Origin: Streptomyces iconiensis
GTDB taxonomy: Bacteria; Actinomycetota; Actinomycetes; Streptomycetales; Streptomycetaceae
Assembly: GCF_028657195.3 (NCBI RefSeq)
Contig: NZ_JANCPR020000032.1
Span: 1-64,000 of the forward strand
Direction of reading: 5' to 3'
Length of the DNA stretch: 64,000 bases
In this document: piece by piece, positions 34,130 to 43,430 of the stretch
How positions within the stretch are numbered: the stretch's first letter is position 1
Layout: each line of letters starts with the position of its first letter
The notes under the pieces: model-generated
Databases searched by the model: none
What the model saw: the letters and a program-made list of their open reading frames with translations, nothing else
What the model was told of the DNA's origin: nothing
Program-made: the position numbers and the translations under genes

Positions 34130-34450
34130 TTACCGTTCATCAACCAGAAAAGGACAGTCATCATGACCAAAATGGTGACCGCCACGCTGCCACTCTCCCT
34201 GCCAGTGCCGACGGGTGAGTTCGGCGAGCCGTGGAACGGTGCGGTTGGGGTTGCGCGCCCCGATGTGGTTGAACACAGCAGCACGGGCGGGTGCGGCACG
34301 TCCCCGTACCGGCCCTCCGGGGCCGTCCAGCGGGTGCGCCACATCGGCCGCTCCATGCCGTCGGTGTCCTTCATCTTCCGCCGGAAGAACCGTGCGTACT
34401 TCTCCAGCTTGTCGGCGATCTCCTCTGCCGTCTCGTGGCAGTTGTCGATC
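34130..34450 (-). pseudogene. Replication-relaxation family protein, C-terminal part
   Basis: Minus strand: 'DNCHETAEEIADKLEKYARF', 'FRRKMKDTDGMERPMWRTRW', 'APEGRYGDVPHPPVLL', then after a frameshift near 34270 'FNHIGARNPNRTVPRLAELT' and 'RRHWQGEWQRGGHHF', stop at 34130. This is the C-terminus of Streptomyces replication-relaxation proteins, linked to plasmid or integrative-element replication. It continues across the IS630-like element to the part at 35691-35990. Confidence 0.7.
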
Positions 34451-34452
34451 TA

Positions 34453-35687
34453 GCTGTGACCGCATAGGTTCGCCGGGTTGGTGGTTGTGGCGGTTGGATG
34501 GGCGGTGACGTCCGTACCGATCGCTGGAGGCGCGGTGGCTGAGCCGGTCCGTGTGCGCAGACTGACCGACCAGGAGGGGCAGAAGCTGCAGCAGATCGTG
34601 CGCCGGGGCAGCACGAGTTCGGTGCGCTACCGGCGCGCGATGATGCTGCTGGCCTCGGCCGGCGGGAACCGGGTTCCGGTGATCGCCCAGCTGGTCCAGG
34701 CCGACGAGGACACCGTCCGGGACGTGATCCACCGGTTCAACGAGATCGGCCTGGCCTGCCTGGACCCTCGGTGGGCGGGAGGCCGTCCCCGCCGACTCAG
34801 CCCTGACGAGGAAGACTTCGTCATCCGGACGGCCACCACCCGCCCCACCAAGCTCGGCCAGCCCTTCACCCGCTGGTCTCTGCGTAAACTCGTCGCCTAC
34901 CTGCGGAAAGTCCCCGGCCTCATGATCCTCATCGGCCGTGAGGCGTTACGCGGCCTGCTCGCCCGCCACGGCATCACCTTCCAGCGCACCAAGACCTGGA
35001 AGGAGTCCCCCGACCCCGAACGTGACGCGAAGCTGGACCGCATAGAGGAGGTCCTGGACCGCTTCCCCGACCGGGTCTTCGCCTTCGACGAGTTCGGACC
35101 GCTGGGGATCAGGCCCACCTCCGGCTCCGGCTGGGCCGCGCGCAGGCGCCCCGACCGACTGCCGACCACCTACCACCGCACCCATGGGGTGCGCTATTCC
35201 CACGGCTGCTACCCGGTCGGCGACGACCGCCTGTGGGGCGTCAACCGCCGCAGGAAAGGCGCCGTGAACAGCCTGGCCGCGCTCAAGTCGATCCGCGCCG
35301 CCCGGCCCGACGCCGCACCGGTCTACGTCATCCTGGACAACCTGTCCGCCCACAAGGGCACCGACATCCGCCGCTGGGCGAAGAAACACAAGGTCGAGCT
35401 GTGCTTCACCCCGACCTACGCCTCCTGGGCCAATCCGATCGAGGCGCACTTCGGACCGCTTCGGCAGTTCACCATCGCCAACTCCCACCACCCCAACCAC
35501 ACCGTCCAGACCCGGGCCCTGCACGCCTACCTGCGGTGGCGCAACGCCAACGCCCGCCACCGCGACGTCCTGACCGCAGAACGCAAAGAACGCGCCCGAA
35601 TCCGGCACGAAAAGGGCATCCGCTGGGGCGGACGCCCCCTCCCCACCGCTGCCTGAACAACCCGGCAAACCTATGCGGTCAGAGCAC
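34453..35687. mobile_element. IS630-like insertion sequence, apparently complete
   Basis: TGACCGCATAGGTTCGCCGG at the left end (34457 on) is mirrored with one mismatch at the right end (about 35659-35682). A CTAG lies at each boundary (34450-34453 and 35687-35690), consistent with insertion into CTAG and a TA target duplication, the known IS630 preference. Length is about 1235 bp. It is inserted inside the replication-relaxation gene. Confidence 0.85.
34535..35656 (+). CDS. IS630-family transposase
   Basis: 373 aa from the GTG at 34535 (CTGGAGG upstream). An N-terminal HTH part ('LVQADEDTVRDVIHRFNEIG', 'LACLDPRWAGGRPRRLSP') precedes a DDE domain with candidate catalytic residues in 'VFAFDEFGPLGIRP', 'VYVILDNLSAHKGTDI' and 'WANPIEAHFGPLRQF'. 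No frameshift. The longer open frame from 34478 overlaps the terminal repeat and is less likely. Confidence 0.9.
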   Translation: MAEPVRVRRLTDQEGQKLQQIVRRGSTSSVRYRRAMMLLASAGGNRVPVIAQLVQADEDTVRDVIHRFNEIGLACLDPRWAGGRPRRLSPDEEDFVIRTATTRPTKLGQPFTRWSLRKLVAYLRKVPGLMILIGREALRGLLARHGITFQRTKTWKESPDPERDAKLDRIEEVLDRFPDRVFAFDEFGPLGIRPTSGSGWAARRRPDRLPTTYHRTHGVRYSHGCYPVGDDRLWGVNRRRKGAVNSLAALKSIRAARPDAAPVYVILDNLSAHKGTDIRRWAKKHKVELCFTPTYASWANPIEAHFGPLRQFTIANSHHPNHTVQTRALHAYLRWRNANARHRDVLTAERKERARIRHEKGIRWGGRPLPTAA

Positions 35688-35690
35688 TAG

Positions 35691-35990
35691 ATGAACAGCA
35701 GCGGCACATCGTCCTGCGGCGCGGTCACCACGATGTCGGCCTGCGCGCCGCCCTTGCCGGGCGCCTTCCACGTGCCGGTGGCCGGCAGTGGCACCTCGGT
35801 CCAGTACGAGGCGATGGTGCCGATGCCCTCCGGTGCGTCGACGGCGGACCGGGCGGCGGACTGAGCTTCCGCCGGCTGCTCGGTGAGCTGGGCCAGGTCC
35901 GGCTTCGGCCGCAGCTTCGCGATGACGGTCTCGTTGACGGCCATGGGGTCGGAGGCGCCGCTGGAGCCCGCGCCGCGGGCGGTGGAGCCC
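35691..35990 (-). pseudogene. Replication-relaxation family protein, middle part
   Basis: Minus strand: 'MAVNETVIAKLRPKPDLAQL', 'EGIGTIASYWTEVPLPATGT', 'WKAPGKGGAQADIVVTAPQD', 'DVPLLFI', then the IS630-like element. The text joins directly to 'EIDNCHETAEEIADKLEK' on the other side of the IS. The N-terminal part of the gene is replaced at about 35990 by a second IS630-type fragment. Confidence 0.7.
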
Positions 35991-36512
35991 AATTCCTTCA
36001 CGTCCGGAGTGGTGTGCGCGGAGAGGTTGTCCAGAAGGACATGGATCGCCCCACACTTCACCGGTCGTGACGTTCAGCGCGGCGAACAGGTTCGTGGTGC
36101 CGTGCCGCACATGGCCGTGGGTGCGTTTCCCTGTGGCCGCGAAGGCCCACCGGCAGCACAGACTGGGTCCGGCCCAGGGCTTGCACCTGCGTCTTCTCGT
36201 CGACCGAAAGCACCACGGCGCCCCCGGGCGGGGCCAGGTACAACCCGACGATGTCGGCGACCATCTCCGCGAACGCCGGGTCTTTCGAGATGTTGAAGTG
36301 CCGCCGCGGTGCGGCTTCAAATTCTCCTCGCGCCAGATACGGGCAACATAGTGCCAGGACACCGAGATGCCCTCGCGCCGCTTCAAGTGGTCGGCCAGCG
36401 TCCGCGTCGACCAGTGCAAAAGGCCCGATTGCGCCGGCGGGGACATCCTCGTCAAAGCGATCACCCGAACCCGCACCCGCGGCGGCACCTGGGCCCGCGG
36501 CCGTCCGGTCAC
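35991..36512 (-). pseudogene. Second, different IS630-family transposase fragment
   Basis: Three minus-strand frames together give 'TRTLADHLKRREGISVSWHY', 'MVADIVGLYLAPPGGAVVLS', 'VDEKTQVQALGRTQ' (first Asp) and 'AIHVLLDNLSAHTTPDVKEL' (second Asp). The C-terminal part with the last catalytic residue is missing. It is unrelated in detail to the intact neighbour at 34.5 kb. Its end is fused to the replication-relaxation relic. Confidence 0.7.
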
Positions 36513-37061
36513 CTACCGCCCGCGACGTGAATCACCAGACAGGCCAGCGAAGCGACCAGGCACATATCACCCACAAATTCCCTGGAGAAGCGGACTGTTC
36601 CCGGTTCCGTGTCACTGGAGCCGCGTCGGCGTCGGACCTCATGTTCCGCGGTGTCGGTCGCCGTGTTCGTCGATCCGGCGAAGGCGTCAATGACGGAACC
36701 GCCGAAGCCGGTGGACGGAATCTCCATCCTTCCACTCGTCACGACGAGCAAGGTCCCTCCACTGGTAGCGGTCACCCGAACCACGTCCTGGTACGGAACC
36801 CGGTACACCCGCACCGGATTCACCACCATCAACGCCCCGGAGTCCAGAACGATCCTGGAGCACCATATGTGCCGGGCGAAAGGCACAAACGCCAGGCTGA
36901 CCGCCATGACGAGAAAATTACCATGGTAAAAGTCGTTACCCAGCTCCAGTTGCGGCGATCACCGCGAATCCGAACCCAAGAATGGAGCCGAGCCAGGCGA
37001 GCACCACGAACGATTTCCGGCGCAGCATGATTTTCTGGGCCACCTCAACAACCTCCCCCAT
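36509..37061 (-). pseudogene. Membrane protein with PH-like domain, one frameshift
   Basis: From an ATG at 37061: 'EVAQKIMLRRKSFVVLAWLG', a first membrane segment, then a one-base frame change near 36938. It resumes as 'NDFYHGNFLVMAVSLAFVPF', the second membrane segment, followed by a PH-like domain ('LMVVNPVRVYRVPYQDVVRV'). A last hydrophobic stretch ends at 36509. The start lies 17 bases after the RHS-like tail gene, the usual place of an immunity gene, but no immunity family is recognised. Confidence 0.45.
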
Positions 37062-37078
37062 ATGAGCCGAGGCTCGCA

Positions 37079-37750
37079 TCACCGGCTGAACAGAAAGCCG
37101 CGTTGAACCCAGCGTTTCCCCATGTTGCCGTACGTGGTTCCCCAATCAATTGCCCCGTTGGGATTGCCTGTTACCGCCCAGGATCTTCTGCCGCCCCCGA
37201 CCCCGCGTACGTCAGGAACCTTCATACGGTAGCTCCTGGGCACTCGCGAAATTGCATTCGTTCCATATGCGGCCCGCCAACTGGCAGCTCCTCCGAACCC
37301 CCTACTGAAGGCCCCACCAGCGCCGGTTGCCGTCCACGCCAGGTCTTTCGCGAACCCCGGCACGTCAGCGTGACCCGTCCTCTTCCAATCCACAAGGAAT
37401 TTGGTCAGCGCGATACCAGCTCCTACACCAGCACAAGTACCCACGGACACTACAAGACAGGTTCCAAAAGCTACTCCCGGGAGGACTCGGTTCTTCCAGC
37501 CGTCCCAGGTGCCGAAGGTGGAGTGGAGGCCGCCGAGGATCTTGCTCTTGATGCTTTGCTGCTTCTGGCGTTGTTGGGCGGCTTTGCGTGCGGCGCGGCG
37601 TTTGGCGGCTGCCTTCGCGGCGTTGCGTTTGGCGGTTGCCGCGTAGCTGGCGCCGCGGGAGAGTTGGCGGGCGGTGGGGCGGGTGGTGCCGTGGCCGTAG
37701 CGGTAGACGTGGCGGTAGTTCTTGTTGGCGCGTTGGGCCCAGTACGGCCT
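37079..37750 (-). pseudogene. C-terminal tail of an RHS/polymorphic-toxin-like protein
   Basis: The frame opens inside an IS-end-like repeat at about 37750 and reads 'YGHGTTRPTARQLSRGASYA', an Ala/Arg/Lys-rich linker, 'FGTCLVVSVGTCAGVGAGIA' (hydrophobic) and 'AFSRGFGGAASWRAAYG', ending 'DWGTTYGNMGKRWVQRGF'. This layout resembles the variable ends of actinobacterial RHS proteins. The RHS core itself is missing, so only a truncated tail remains. Family assignment is by resemblance, not by a named domain. Confidence 0.4.
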
Positions 37751-37752
37751 CG

Positions 37753-37793
37753 GTACTGGTGAGCTCGCGTATTCAACTGTCGCCAATGCTCCC
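37753..37793 (+). repeat. IS-end-like direct repeat, copy 1
   Basis: The about 40-base stretch containing ATTCAACTGTCGCCA (37771-37785) recurs in the same orientation at 39024-39062 with about 90% identity. This copy cuts off the RHS-like tail. It is probably the end of an ISL3-like element. Confidence 0.65.
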
Positions 37794-38028
37794 GCTGCAC
37801 AAGGACGAATTTCACTCTCTGTGCCCCTCCCTGTAGCGGATCTCCCCACCCGAGCGTGCGAGGCCGCTGCGGCCAACAGTGAATCCGGGGAACCGGCTAT
37901 GTCGGACGGTCACCTGCTCCAGTCACGGAGCGCAGCCCGATGGGCTTGGCTGGTCAACGTCAGCTCCGGTTCAAGGATGATTCGGAAGACTGCGGCTTTG
38001 TCGCGGCCACGACTTGTATGGTCCTGCT

Positions 38029-38958
38029 ATGCAGGAAGCTCTGATCGGAGGACTGGGGACCATCGTTGGTGCGCTGATCGGCGCGTGGGCGGTAGCCAAG
38101 GCTCGAACGCCGACCAAGGCGCATGTCGCCCTCGTTGATGTCTCCTTGATCCTGCCGGAGATGCTTGAGCCGACCGAGCAAGCCAGCCTGAGCGGGCCGA
38201 CCCCAGAAGTAGTCATTGATGTCAAGCTACTGAACAGTGGCGGACAGACCGCATATGTTCACGCACTTAGTCTGGAACTTTCAGAAATAGTCTACAATAC
38301 AGGCACGGAGATGCCTCGAATCTGGGACCCAGAGGAGGACATCCTCAACCGGATGAACCTCCAAGTATGGTCAGCAAGATACGGGGTCTATACGCGTACT
38401 GAGCAAGTCCTGCAAGGGTTACCCAGAAAGGCTACGGTTGCGATTCCACTGTCCCAGGAGCTGAAATCTGGCAGTGTAGACAGGGTGTGTCTAGACTGGT
38501 CGCCACCTACAGTCAATGCTGAGAACTGGCCGCACGTCCAAGCATTCAAGGCGCGCGTGAGCGTCACCTATAACGCTACACAGGTGGCCAAGTTTGATGA
38601 GACGCTTCAATCTCCCGTATTGCATCACCCGCGTAGATCCACCCTTAGCCATGTACGATCTACACTTGAGGGCTTACTGGCTCAATGTCAGGAAGAGTGG
38701 ACGCCGCGAGAGTTGCAGATTCTCAGCAGCAGGCAATTGCCCTCAGATACTCCGCGGCTCCTAAGGTGGCGCGGGTATGACATGGATCATCTTGAGGCGA
38801 TTCGCAGGTGTCTCGATGCCCATGAGCAGCGCCTACGTGAGCTGATAGATGCCTATGCCGCTGCCGGCGGCAGTTATCCCGAGCAACTTGAACAGCTTCA
38901 GGAGGAAATCTCGGCACTTCCGAGCCTGCGTCGTGAACTTGGTGTGGCCGTTATCTGA
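38029..38958 (+). CDS. Membrane-anchored protein of unknown function, lower GC
   Basis: 309 aa from the ATG at 38029 (an ATG at 38014 would add five residues). One N-terminal membrane segment, 'LIGGLGTIVGALIGAWAVAK', is followed by a long soluble part with beta-rich ('PEVVIDVKLLNSGGQTAYVH') and helical ('LDAHEQRLRELIDAYAAAGG') stretches. I do not recognise the family. Codon use is clearly less GC-biased than in neighbours (many AT-ending codons such as ATA, TTG, GAA, CAA), which points to recent transfer. It sits between two copies of an IS-end repeat. Confidence 0.7.
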   Translation: MQEALIGGLGTIVGALIGAWAVAKARTPTKAHVALVDVSLILPEMLEPTEQASLSGPTPEVVIDVKLLNSGGQTAYVHALSLELSEIVYNTGTEMPRIWDPEEDILNRMNLQVWSARYGVYTRTEQVLQGLPRKATVAIPLSQELKSGSVDRVCLDWSPPTVNAENWPHVQAFKARVSVTYNATQVAKFDETLQSPVLHHPRRSTLSHVRSTLEGLLAQCQEEWTPRELQILSSRQLPSDTPRLLRWRGYDMDHLEAIRRCLDAHEQRLRELIDAYAAAGGSYPEQLEQLQEEISALPSLRRELGVAVI

Positions 38959-39023
38959 GTCGACTCAAGCTTCAGGCCGGCTGTCGCAAACCTTCAGCGG
39001 GTAATCGGGAGTCGCGTGTTCCG

Positions 39024-39062
39024 GGCGTTACTGGTGGGCTCGCCTATTCAACTGTCGCCAGT
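39024..39062 (+). repeat. IS-end-like direct repeat, copy 2
   Basis: TTACTGGTGGGCTCGCCTAT followed by TCAACTGTCGCCA, matching copy 1 at 37753. Here it directly precedes the ISL3 transposase relic, so it is most simply the left end of that element. Confidence 0.65.
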
Positions 39063-40622
39063 TCCCCGCGGAACCCACCCCGCTGGTGACCGCGAGTGTA
39101 AGGGGTGTGACCAGGCTCTGTGCGTGCGCCGTCAGCGGGAGCGTACGGACAGCCAGACCGGCTCTTTGCTGCGGAAGGTGCTCTCCCCCACTGCCGGATG
39201 TGCGGGCAAAGACGCTCGCGAAGATGACCGTCACCTTCGCCCGCAAGCGGAACACCGGTGCCAACGCCAAGCGGCCGATGCACCTGTACCTGCATGACCA
39301 CGCCTCGCTCTCGGGCGGGCAACTGAACCTCGCAGGCCCCCAAGAGCTGCTGTCGCTGTCGGCCGGCGCGACGGGCACGGCGACGCTCCCCCGCGTCGTG
39401 GCGCGACGCACTCGCATCCGGCGCGGCCCGGTCAGTCGGAACGCCCTGCCGAGGCTGATCGCTTCCTTCCGGATCCCGCTGCCACAGCACCCCGCGTGGT
39501 CGGCGTGGACGAGTACGCCCAGCGCAAGGGCCGTATCTACGGAACCGTGCTCGTCGACGTCGAAACACGTCGCCCGGTCGACCTCCTTCCCGACCGGGAG
39601 GCGGACACGCTCGCGGCCTGGCTCGCCGAGCAGCCCAGGCATCGAGATCATCTGCCGGACCGGGCCCGTTCTTCGCCGAGGGCGCCACTCGCAGCGCCCC
39701 GCAGGCTCTCCCGGTCGCCTACCGGTGGCACCCCTCTGGCACAACCTGGGCGAAGCCGCTGAGAGTGCGCCTACCGGCACCGCAGCTGCTTACGCTCCAC
39801 GCCGGAACAGCCGGAGGAACCTCAGGAGGGCCGGAGCCGGCCGCGTCGTCGCCCTGGCCGACAGGGCACCGGTTCGCCGAACGCACCCGCGCCAAGCACG
39901 CCACCATCCACGCTCCCCTCGCCACCGGTCACAGCAAGCGGTCCGTCGCCCGGCAACTCGGGATGACCCTCAATCTGCAGCGGGACGATCCTGCGCTTCT
40001 CCCGCGCCACCACTGCGGAGGAGATGTTCACCGGTCAGTGACAAGGCCGTGCGACCAGGCTCGACGCCTATAGCCCTACCCCGATCAGCCTCGGCCGGAA
40101 GGCTGCACCAATGCCTGGAAACCATGGGAGGAGATCAAGGAACAGGGCGGTCCCCGCGGCTACGCCGGCGTCCGCGACTACATCAGCAGGAATCTTCGCG
40201 GCAAGCCCCAACCGGTCGGCCCCCGGCCGCCATCGGTCCGCGCCGTCACGCGCTGGCTCCTCACCCACCCCGACGCTCCACCCGAAGGCGATCGACTCCA
40301 CCTCAAAGCCGCCCTGGCCAACTGCCCCGAACCGAGAGCACTCGCCGAGCACGTGCGCTCCTTCGCCCACATACTCACTCACCTGCAAGGCGACCGACTC
40401 CCCAAATGGACCGAAGCAGTCGGCGCCACCGCCGAACTGCCCAGCCCCCGCCACTTCGCTCAGCACCTCTGGCGCGACCTCGACGCCGTCACCGCCGGTC
40501 TCACCCGCCAGTGGAACTCCGACGTCGTGGAAGACCATGTCAACCGGATCAAGATGCTGGAGCGCCAGATGTTCGGCCGTGCGGGATTCGACCCCCTACG
40601 CAAACCAGCCCTATTGGCGTGA
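39063..40622 (+). pseudogene. ISL3-family transposase, decayed
   Basis: Pieces in several frames appear in the right order: 'VGVDEYAQRKGRIYGTVLVD', 'VETRRPVDLLPDREADTLAA' (DDE core start), 'GYAGVRDYISRNLRGKPQPV', 'VTRWLLTHPDAPPEGDRLHL', and 'HVRSFAHILTHLQGDRLPKW' with 'VVEDHVNRIKMLERQMFGRA' at the C-terminus. Multiple frameshifts and stops make it non-functional. Confidence 0.78.
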
Positions 40623-40659
40623 CCGAGCGTGTGGCGCTTGAGAAACGGACGTTGGGCGC

Positions 40660-41463
40660 CTATACGAGGCCACCGTTGCTCATCAACAACTGACCGTTGA
40701 TCCACTCGCCCTCCCTGGAGCACAGGAAGTCCACGAGGTGCGCGGTGTCCTGCGGAGTGCCCAGCCGGCCGAGCGGGGCACTGCGGATGCACCGCTCCCG
40801 GACTCCCTCCGGCATCCAACCGGTGTCGACCGGCCCGGGATTGATCGCGTTGGCGGTCACACCGAGGTGGGCGAGTTCGTGGGCGGCGGCCAAGGTGATG
40901 CGGTCCAGGGCTCCCTTGCTAGCCCCGTAGGGCAGGTTGCCGACGGTGTGATCACTGGTGAGGCTGACGATCCGTCCGGTTCCCCGTTCTGCTGCGAAGC
41001 GGCGTCCGAACTCGCGGATGAGCAGCCAGGTGGCGCGCGCATTGACAGCGAAGTGCCGGTCGAAACTCTCGACGGTGGTGTCAAGCAGCCCAGAGTCGAC
41101 AGACTCGCAGTGACTCATCACCAGCGCGGTGACACTGCCCATCTGCTGTTCGACCATGTCGAAGACGCGTGCCGGGGTATCCGGGTCGGCGAGATCCGCC
41201 TCGATCGCGGTGGTGGACGCACCGTGTTCGGCCAGAGATTGGCTGATCACTTCGGTCGCGCCGGGCTCGCTGCCCCAGCTCATACGGTCGTCGTAGGGGG
41301 TCCAGCAGGTGAAGGCGATGTCCCAGCCCGATGCGGCTAGCCGACGGGCGATGCCCGCGCCGATACCGACGGTGCGGCCCACCCCGGTAATCAGGGCGAG
41401 CGGGCGGTCGGCCGAAGAGCCTTGCCCGTAGGCAGGCCGGTCATGATCGGTGTTCGTCGTCAC
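40660..41463 (-). CDS. Short-chain dehydrogenase/reductase
   Basis: 267 aa. Cofactor region 'ALITGVGRTVGIGAGIARRL', catalytic 'IVSLTSDHTVGNLPYGASKG' (Tyr-x3-Lys) and the C-terminal 'DFLCSREGEWINGQLLMSNG' fit SDRs of the 3-oxoacyl-reductase type. The spacing in the glycine motif (TGVGRTVGIGAG) is of the extended 'TGxxxxxGIG' kind. Start is the GTG at 41463. Substrate unknown; it has no operon partner. Confidence 0.83.
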   Translation of the reverse strand: MTTNTDHDRPAYGQGSSADRPLALITGVGRTVGIGAGIARRLAASGWDIAFTCWTPYDDRMSWGSEPGATEVISQSLAEHGASTTAIEADLADPDTPARVFDMVEQQMGSVTALVMSHCESVDSGLLDTTVESFDRHFAVNARATWLLIREFGRRFAAERGTGRIVSLTSDHTVGNLPYGASKGALDRITLAAAHELAHLGVTANAINPGPVDTGWMPEGVRERCIRSAPLGRLGTPQDTAHLVDFLCSREGEWINGQLLMSNGGLV

Positions 41464-41899
41464 GGGCCGGAATGGTTCACGAACGGCACCGCAGCGTCAA
41501 TCGGTTTCCGCGAAACCGTGGCAAACAAGCAGGAGTTGGCGGCACACGTGCCTCGCCCTAAGGAACAGCGTCACGCTCCGTACGCAACCACGAGCAGTGG
41601 ACCAGAGCCTCAGAATCGACAGCGTCAACGCACCCCGTCGCCACATAGCCGCCATTGGGGAAGTGGCGATGACATCCCAAGCAGCTGTGCGCGGGCTCTC
41701 CGTGGCATCCGGCCACGGAGACCCCGCAAAACCGTTTGGCGGACGAGGGCGATCACCACTACATTTCCGGAGGCCGTGCGAGAGATCGAGGAGGTGGTAC
41801 CCGTGAACGCAGTATCGACATGGGTGCTCCCCTCCGGGGTCACGGTCGGGCGATAGGCAGGTCGTCCGGGAGCGCCGTTCCAGTGCACTCCCGAAAGGC
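41464..41899. other. Gene-free stretch between SDR and hydrolase
   Basis: About 436 bases. The only translation signal I see is GGAGGTGG (41791 on) before a GTG at 41803, opening 17 codons that end at 41856. This tiny frame (start 'MNAVSTWVLPSGVTVGR') could be a leader or a gene scrap. Promoters for the two divergent genes must lie here. Confidence 0.35.
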
Positions 41900-42640
41900 A
41901 TGACCATGCGTCTCACTTCCGAGCAGCGCCTCGACGAGGGCGTCCTCGAACGCGAATTCAGCCTCGGTGAGGTCCCCGGCATTCTGTGGACACCCGCATC
42001 CGCATCCGTACCGGCGCCGCTGATCCTGCTCGGCCATCCTCCCCTCGGGCTGCGCAAGATGTACCCCCGACTCGTGGACCGGGCCCGGCACTCCGCGGCA
42101 GCGGGCTTCGCCACGGCCACCATCGAGCTCCCCGGAAGCGGCGACCGGCCCCGTTGGCCCGCCGCCGAGCAGGCCCGCGCTGCCCTGCGCCGGGCGATGG
42201 AGGCCGGCGAGCCGGTCAGCGCCGAGATCATCGACGCCCTCATCCTTCCCCTGGTCGACAAGACGGTTCCGGAATGGCAGGCCGCTCTGGACACCCTCCT
42301 GTCGCTGCCGGAGATCGGCGGCCCGGTCGGGTACTCGGGTGGAGTGATCTCCATCGGAACCCGGCTGGCGGCGGTCGAGCCGCGCATCTCGGCCGCCGTT
42401 CTGTTCGCCGGGAGTTTCGTGCCTCGCGCCATGTTCGAGGAGGCCCGCCAGGTCACCATTCCGCTGCACGTCCTGCTGCAGTGGGACGACGAGGGGAACG
42501 ACCGGCAGGCGGCCCTGGACCTGTTCGACGCCTTCGGCTCCAGGGAGAAGACTCTGCACGCCAATATGGGCGGTCACACCGGCGTCCCGCAGTTCGCGGG
42601 GGACGCTGCGGGCCAGTTCTTCACCCGACATCTGAAGTGA
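41900..42640 (+). CDS. Alpha/beta hydrolase
   Basis: 246 aa. 'PAPLILLGHPPLGLRKMYP' supplies the oxyanion region, 'GPVGYSGGVISIGTRLAAVE' the nucleophile elbow (Ser in GYSGG), and 'HANMGGHTGVP' the probable catalytic His. A dienelactone-hydrolase-like fold is likely. The ATG at 41900 has GAAAGG about 6 bases upstream. Substrate cannot be assigned. Confidence 0.82.
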   Translation: MTMRLTSEQRLDEGVLEREFSLGEVPGILWTPASASVPAPLILLGHPPLGLRKMYPRLVDRARHSAAAGFATATIELPGSGDRPRWPAAEQARAALRRAMEAGEPVSAEIIDALILPLVDKTVPEWQAALDTLLSLPEIGGPVGYSGGVISIGTRLAAVEPRISAAVLFAGSFVPRAMFEEARQVTIPLHVLLQWDDEGNDRQAALDLFDAFGSREKTLHANMGGHTGVPQFAGDAAGQFFTRHLK

Positions 42641-42854
42641 GCCGGTCCGTCAGACCGGCAGCAGACGGCAGCTGGTGCCGACCGGCCTGACACTCATCGC
42701 GGACGGGTCCCGGCCCGGCCCTCCACAGCCCTCTACACCCTGCGCCCCCGCTGAACTCTCGGCAGCGGCCCCGTGCTGCCCGAAGTCATGGGCTGTTCGA
42801 TCTCTGCAGAGCTTCGAGTACTGGCCAACCTCGTGTACAGGTGGTGCTGTCGGC

Positions 42855-43344
42855 TCTCGTGAACCAAGCCAGACGGTGGACTGGCAGCGCCGCTACTCCG
42901 CGCTGCACGCCCTGGTCGAAGCCGGAGGGACGCTGGCCGAAGTGCTGCCCGGGGTCACGGTGCACGGCGAGGGCACCGGGCGCTGACTTCAGCAGCAGCG
43001 TGTCTGGGGCGAGCTGGCTGACGGGCAGCGAGAGCGTCCCGCCGCGCTCGGTGTGGGTCCGACCCGCCCGTCGAAGCGAACCAGGTGTATCCACGAAGCC
43101 GTCCGGGGGCCGCGCTGCGGGCTTCGAGCAGGGCCCGCAGGCTGCCGGCTCGCGGGCTGCCGAGCGATACGAGGCGCGCGAGGGGCATCTGACGGTGTCT
43201 CGTGGGCACATGGAGACCGTCGTGCACGAACGGCAGGAGTACGCGGTCAGGCTCGGGGGGGGGTGGCTGACCAACCAGCGCACCCGCCGTCCCAAACTCC
43301 GCGCCGACCGCGCCACCGCGCCCGAAGCACTCGACGCCTGGTGA
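42855..43344 (+). pseudogene. Helicase-associated-domain repeats, fragment
   Basis: 'RRYSALHALVEAGGTLAEVL' followed, after a frame change near 42985, by degenerate text and then 'REGHLTVSRGHMETVVHERQ' and 'RLGGGWLTNQRTRRPKLRAD' are typical of the repeated helicase-associated domains at the C-terminus of actinobacterial DEAD/DEAH-like proteins on mobile DNA. The helicase motor is absent. The 42641-42854 stretch before it holds nothing I can identify. Confidence 0.5.
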
Positions 43345-43430
43345 CTCCGTGCAGTTACAGACAGGTGCAGTCTCGCCCTCTACAGCGCCAACTTATGCAA
43401 TGCGTACGGCAGTTGCTGCATTCTGGTGAA

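Noticed and set aside
41803..41856. 17-codon frame with strong ribosome site as a gene
   Set aside because: Too short to support by sequence alone; kept only as a remark in the intergenic entry.
43251..43262. G-run near 43255 as a phase-variable switch
   Set aside because: The surrounding helicase-associated text is already a fragment without a motor domain, so switching would have no product to control.
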